A stretch of 8,163 nt of DNA from an uncultured bacterium. Its GTDB lineage: Bacteria > Bacillota > Clostridia > Lachnospirales > Lachnospiraceae. The DNA lies in NCBI GenBank assembly GCA_905215405.1, contig CAJMQE010000124.1:1-8163 (forward strand), written 5' to 3'. The notes below the pieces were generated by a model. The model saw only the letters and a program-made list of their open reading frames with translations, was not told the origin of the DNA and did no database searches. The position numbers were made by a program, and so were the translations under genes. Positions 6,463 to 8,163 of the stretch are shown in pieces; the first letter of the stretch is position 1; each line of letters starts with the position of its first letter.

Positions 6463-7083
6463 CTAAAATTCCTCCTGTGATATGATAATCTGACTATTTT
6501 TTCGGATATCGAATTTCTCAAAATATGCATTTTCTTTCGGTATCCATTCCTCCTGAAATCGTTTCAATTTTACATTTCCTTCGCGTAACTGGATTCTTTC
6601 CAGTTGCAGCTTCTGCGATATTTCCATATACACTTTCAGGTCAAAGACATCTCCAAATACTGGGTGCTGACTATACACACCTTCCACAATATTCAGCCTT
6701 TCTGCTGGCATAATTGTTCCATCTCCAATTTTACCCGTCTGACAGGAAAAAATCCGATAGATGACATCCTGCCCATGTAATACTGGAATCAGTACTTCTT
6801 GCTGAAACCTTTCGTAATCCACGTTTCCTCCGACCTGATAGAGCCTTGCCCTGCTCCGCTGGGAGAACTGCAGAAAATAATCATCCATGGAAAATAATCT
6901 GCCGCCAAGACATTGATGTAAATATTTCCCCAAAGTGGTCTTTCCCGATCCACACATGCCATCGATAGCGACCAGCACCGGCTCTGTGCTGTCCTTTTCC
7001 GCCATCAGCTTATTTATTTTTTCTAACACTGGCTGAAAGGATTCTGTGTCCAGTTCTCTGCCTGTTAATTTCATGTTCTTCAT
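6463..7083 (-). CDS. P-loop kinase of the uridine kinase-like family
   Basis: 206 aa, cytoplasmic. It should transfer a phosphate from ATP or GTP to a small hydroxylated substrate; clostridial relatives are annotated uridine kinase, but specificity is unproven. Walker A is GMCGSGKTT (42-50), FSMDDYF (65-70) is the acidic motif following the second strand, and NIVEGVYSQHP (131-141) and VYMEISQKLQLERIQLREG (151-169) match the nucleoside-kinase fold, with the lid arginines at 163 and 167. It starts inside the ECF gene (74-nt overlap); GGGAG lies 9 nt before this ATG, and family proteins carry the residues before the P-loop, which excludes the later Met27 (4 nt after the ECF stop). Tight linkage to a transporter S component suggests that it traps the imported substrate by phosphorylation; this is inference. 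Its last codons contain the flavodoxin ribosome site. Confidence 0.88.
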   Translation of the reverse strand: MKNMKLTGRELDTESFQPVLEKINKLMAEKDSTEPVLVAIDGMCGSGKTTLGKYLHQCLGGRLFSMDDYFLQFSQRSRARLYQVGGNVDYERFQQEVLIPVLHGQDVIYRIFSCQTGKIGDGTIMPAERLNIVEGVYSQHPVFGDVFDLKVYMEISQKLQLERIQLREGNVKLKRFQEEWIPKENAYFEKFDIRKNSQIIISQEEF

Positions 7084-7612
7084 CCGTAAACACTCCCAGA
7101 TCCATTCGTTTTAATGTTGAAACAATAACTGGAATAATGATCAGCTGAATCAGGATTCCAGGTGCTGCATTGATAAATTCCTGTGTGACAAAGAATTTCC
7201 AGGTAAATGTATTGCCCAGCATTGTAAATAAGCCAAGTGCTGCAATTCCCCAGACGATTCTTCCTGCCAGCATCGATGGTATCAGTGTAAGCAATGTTCC
7301 AAATCTGATATTTTTCAATTTCTGATATAACAGACCGGAAACCAGCCCGTAACACATCAGTTCTGCTGCCATTGCCACCGCACCAGGCATCATGACCGGC
7401 GTTCCTGTCAGGATACTTTTTAAAAGTGGAACAGCGAATCCAACGATTGCTCCATACGCTCCACCACAGATAAATCCACACAAAAGAACTGGAATATGCA
7501 TTGGAAGAAGCATATTTCCTATTGTTGGAATCTGCATTGTCACAAATGGCAGTACGATTCCAAGCCCCATAAACAAGGCGGATAATACTAATTTTTGTGT
7601 ACTTTTATTCAT
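7010..7612 (-). CDS. ECF transporter S component (substrate unknown)
   Basis: 200-aa integral membrane protein, the substrate-binding subunit that would pair with shared EcfT/EcfA1/EcfA2 encoded elsewhere. Six hydrophobic segments are visible, at about 8-26, 40-60, 62-85 (with PVMMPGAVAMAAEL), 88-97/106-114, 118-134 and 149-165. The motif LLPMHIPVLLCGFICGGAYGAIVG (35-58) is characteristic of the ECF S / PanT-like branch in Lachnospiraceae, and the small-residue stretch SALFMGLG (11-18) fits the helix-1 contact with EcfT. The ligand cannot be assigned; pantothenate-, folate- and nucleoside-type vitamins are all possible. AAAGGGAG is 8 nt before the ATG. The C-terminus from about residue 177 is hydrophilic and encoded in the overlap with the kinase; it looks like a non-conserved extension arising from a lost stop. 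The gene heads the operon and is preceded by a 13-bp tandem array. Confidence 0.9.
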   Translation of the reverse strand: MNKSTQKLVLSALFMGLGIVLPFVTMQIPTIGNMLLPMHIPVLLCGFICGGAYGAIVGFAVPLLKSILTGTPVMMPGAVAMAAELMCYGLVSGLLYQKLKNIRFGTLLTLIPSMLAGRIVWGIAALGLFTMLGNTFTWKFFVTQEFINAAPGILIQLIIIPVIVSTLKRMDLGVFTDEEHEINRQRTGHRILSASVRKNK

Positions 7613-7645
7613 TCTGATTGCTCCCTTTTCTTGCTTTATTTTTAG

Positions 7646-7775
7646 ACTTTATTTTACACTTTCTTTATTTTACTCTTTATTTCTGCTCTATATTTTTACT
7701 CTATATTTTTACTCTATATTTCTACTCTTTATTTCTACTCTTTATTTCTACTTTATATTTTTACTCAATACTTTT
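7646..7775. repeat. Tandem array of a 13-bp AT-rich repeat
   Basis: Seven consecutive 13-bp units run from 7672 to 7762 (plus strand ACTCTTTATTTCT or ACTCTATATTTTT), flanked by diverged copies at 7646-7671 and 7763-7775. Units beginning at 7724 and 7737 are identical; others differ at 1-3 positions. On the gene strand the unit reads AGAAATAAAGAGT. It lies about 60 bp upstream of the ECF start. The unit length is not a multiple of three and the frame stays open only because the strand is pyrimidine-rich, so it is not coding. It could be a protein-binding array or slippage-prone low-complexity DNA. Confidence 0.8.
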
Positions 7776-7855
7776 TCTTTTTATTGTTTACTGCATCTTT
7801 TTTCAATTAAAATTTCATTCTTCTCTTAATAGCCTTTGGGATTTGTTTTAATGTT

Positions 7856-8110
7856 TTAATGTTCAAATGCTTTTGCAACATCTACAAGCAGATTTCTTAT
7901 GCCAAGATGCTGTGGACAGGCTTTCTCACATTTTCCACATCGGATACAGTCTGATGCCTTTCCACGGTTCTGTGTATGGACCATATAATACCAGTCACTA
8001 TTCCAGTCCTGATACTGTTTTTTCGCATTCATATCCGCAAAAAGTTCTGGAATCGGAATCTGCTTTGGACATCCGTCTGTACAATAATGGCAAGCCGTGC
8101 AGGCAATCAG
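7856..8110 (-). pseudogene. 3' fragment of aldo/keto reductase with ferredoxin-like tail
   Basis: 84 codons from CTG at 8108-8110 to TAA at 7856-7858. The sequence starts at CTACHYCTDGCP (cysteines 4, 7, 10, 14) and carries a second motif, CIRCGKCEKACP (55, 58, 61, 65), the two 4Fe-4S sites found at the C-terminus of clostridial aldo/keto reductases. Between them lie PIPELFADMNAKKQY and a WYY-rich stretch typical of this family, and it ends LVDVAKAFEH. The catalytic barrel of about 280 residues is absent: codon 8111-8113 is TGA and further stops follow upstream (TAA at 8120-8122). Either a mobile element cut the gene at about 8111-8114, or a one-base change broke it. The sequence beyond does not look like the family. 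No terminator is seen after the stop. Confidence 0.85.
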
Positions 8111-8163
8111 TCAATGGCATTAAGTTAAGAAAGTCTCACATCACAGAAAATGTGGTGTGGGAT
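8111..8163 (+). mobile_element. Probable end of an inserted element at right window edge
   Basis: The aldo/keto reductase frame is lost here. The segment starts with TCAATGGCATTAAG and contains a 12-bp hairpin: TCTCACATCACA (8134-8145), loop GAAAA, TGTGGTGTGGGA (8151-8162), with two U-G pairs when read as plus-strand RNA and C/A mismatches on the other strand. A hairpin just inside an element's tip that folds in the inward transcript is a known way insertion sequences block read-through expression of their transposase. No transposase or terminal repeat partner is in view, so the family is not named. Confidence 0.35.

Noticed and set aside
7003..7005. Kinase start at Met27, just after the ECF stop codon
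   Set aside because: It would remove the overlap, but it has no ribosome site and drops the N-terminal helix that kinases of this family carry before the P-loop.
7080..7481. Minus-strand 133-codon ORF in another frame of the ECF gene
   Set aside because: It is fully inside the ECF gene, tryptophan- and cysteine-rich, and lacks membrane or family features.
7646..7775. CRISPR array
   Set aside because: The units are 13 bp and directly adjacent without unique spacers, so they are simple tandem repeats.
7392..7851. Plus-strand ORFs running across the ECF start and the 13-bp array
   Set aside because: They stay open only because the array lacks stop codons; the translation is a low-complexity Phe/Leu/Tyr/Ser repeat, and 13 bp is not a codon multiple.

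Overview
The window looks like chromosomal DNA of an anaerobic, low-GC gut Firmicute, most probably a member of the Lachnospiraceae. This rests on AT-rich composition, strong AGGAGG-type ribosome sites, an ECF vitamin-transporter S component, a clostridial aldo/keto reductase with a ferredoxin tail, and an MBOAT of the DltB/AlgI type common in that family. The genus cannot be fixed from sequence alone. Every gene I can support is on the minus strand, so the transcription units read from high to low coordinates.

From the right edge (transcriptional order): (1) 7856-8110 is the 3' end of an aldo/keto reductase carrying two 4Fe-4S motifs. Its frame is cut by a stop at 8111-8113, and what follows is unrelated DNA with a hairpin at 8134-8162, probably the end of an inserted element. 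(2) 7613-7855 is non-coding and holds about eight tandem copies of a 13-bp AT-rich unit just upstream of the next operon. (3) 7612-4751 is a probable operon: ECF S component, P-loop (uridine-kinase-like) kinase overlapping it by 74 nt, a flavodoxin starting directly after the kinase stop codon, then after 71 bp a membrane-anchored metallophosphoesterase. It ends in an unusual 108-bp inverted-repeat structure followed by a T7 tract. (4) 4400-4642 contains pyrimidine-rich direct repeats and the start region of a NimA-like flavin-binding protein (4399-3929). (5) 3928-3650 carries an inverted repeat, a candidate promoter and a 10-codon leader ORF ahead of a methyl-accepting chemotaxis protein (3649-2075), which has a clear terminator at 2003-2045. 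(6) 1793-141 is an MBOAT O-acyltransferase. The SGNH/DHHW-type partner usually found after such genes is absent: only about 85 bp of remnant-like sequence follows, then DNA (1-52) that may be the end of another insertion element.

Functional reading: the central operon suggests uptake of a small vitamin-like or nucleoside-like compound by the S component, with trapping by the linked kinase (inference). The flavodoxin and metallophosphoesterase add redox and phosphoester functions without an obvious pathway link. The MCP and MBOAT are surface-facing functions (sensing, polysaccharide O-acylation).

Both edges look like mobile-element boundaries, so the window may be a whole contig bounded by repeated elements. 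I see no CRISPR array, tRNA, rRNA or phage gene. The best candidates for something undescribed are the 108-bp inverted-repeat element, the 13-bp tandem array, and the poly(A)-controlled leader of the MCP.
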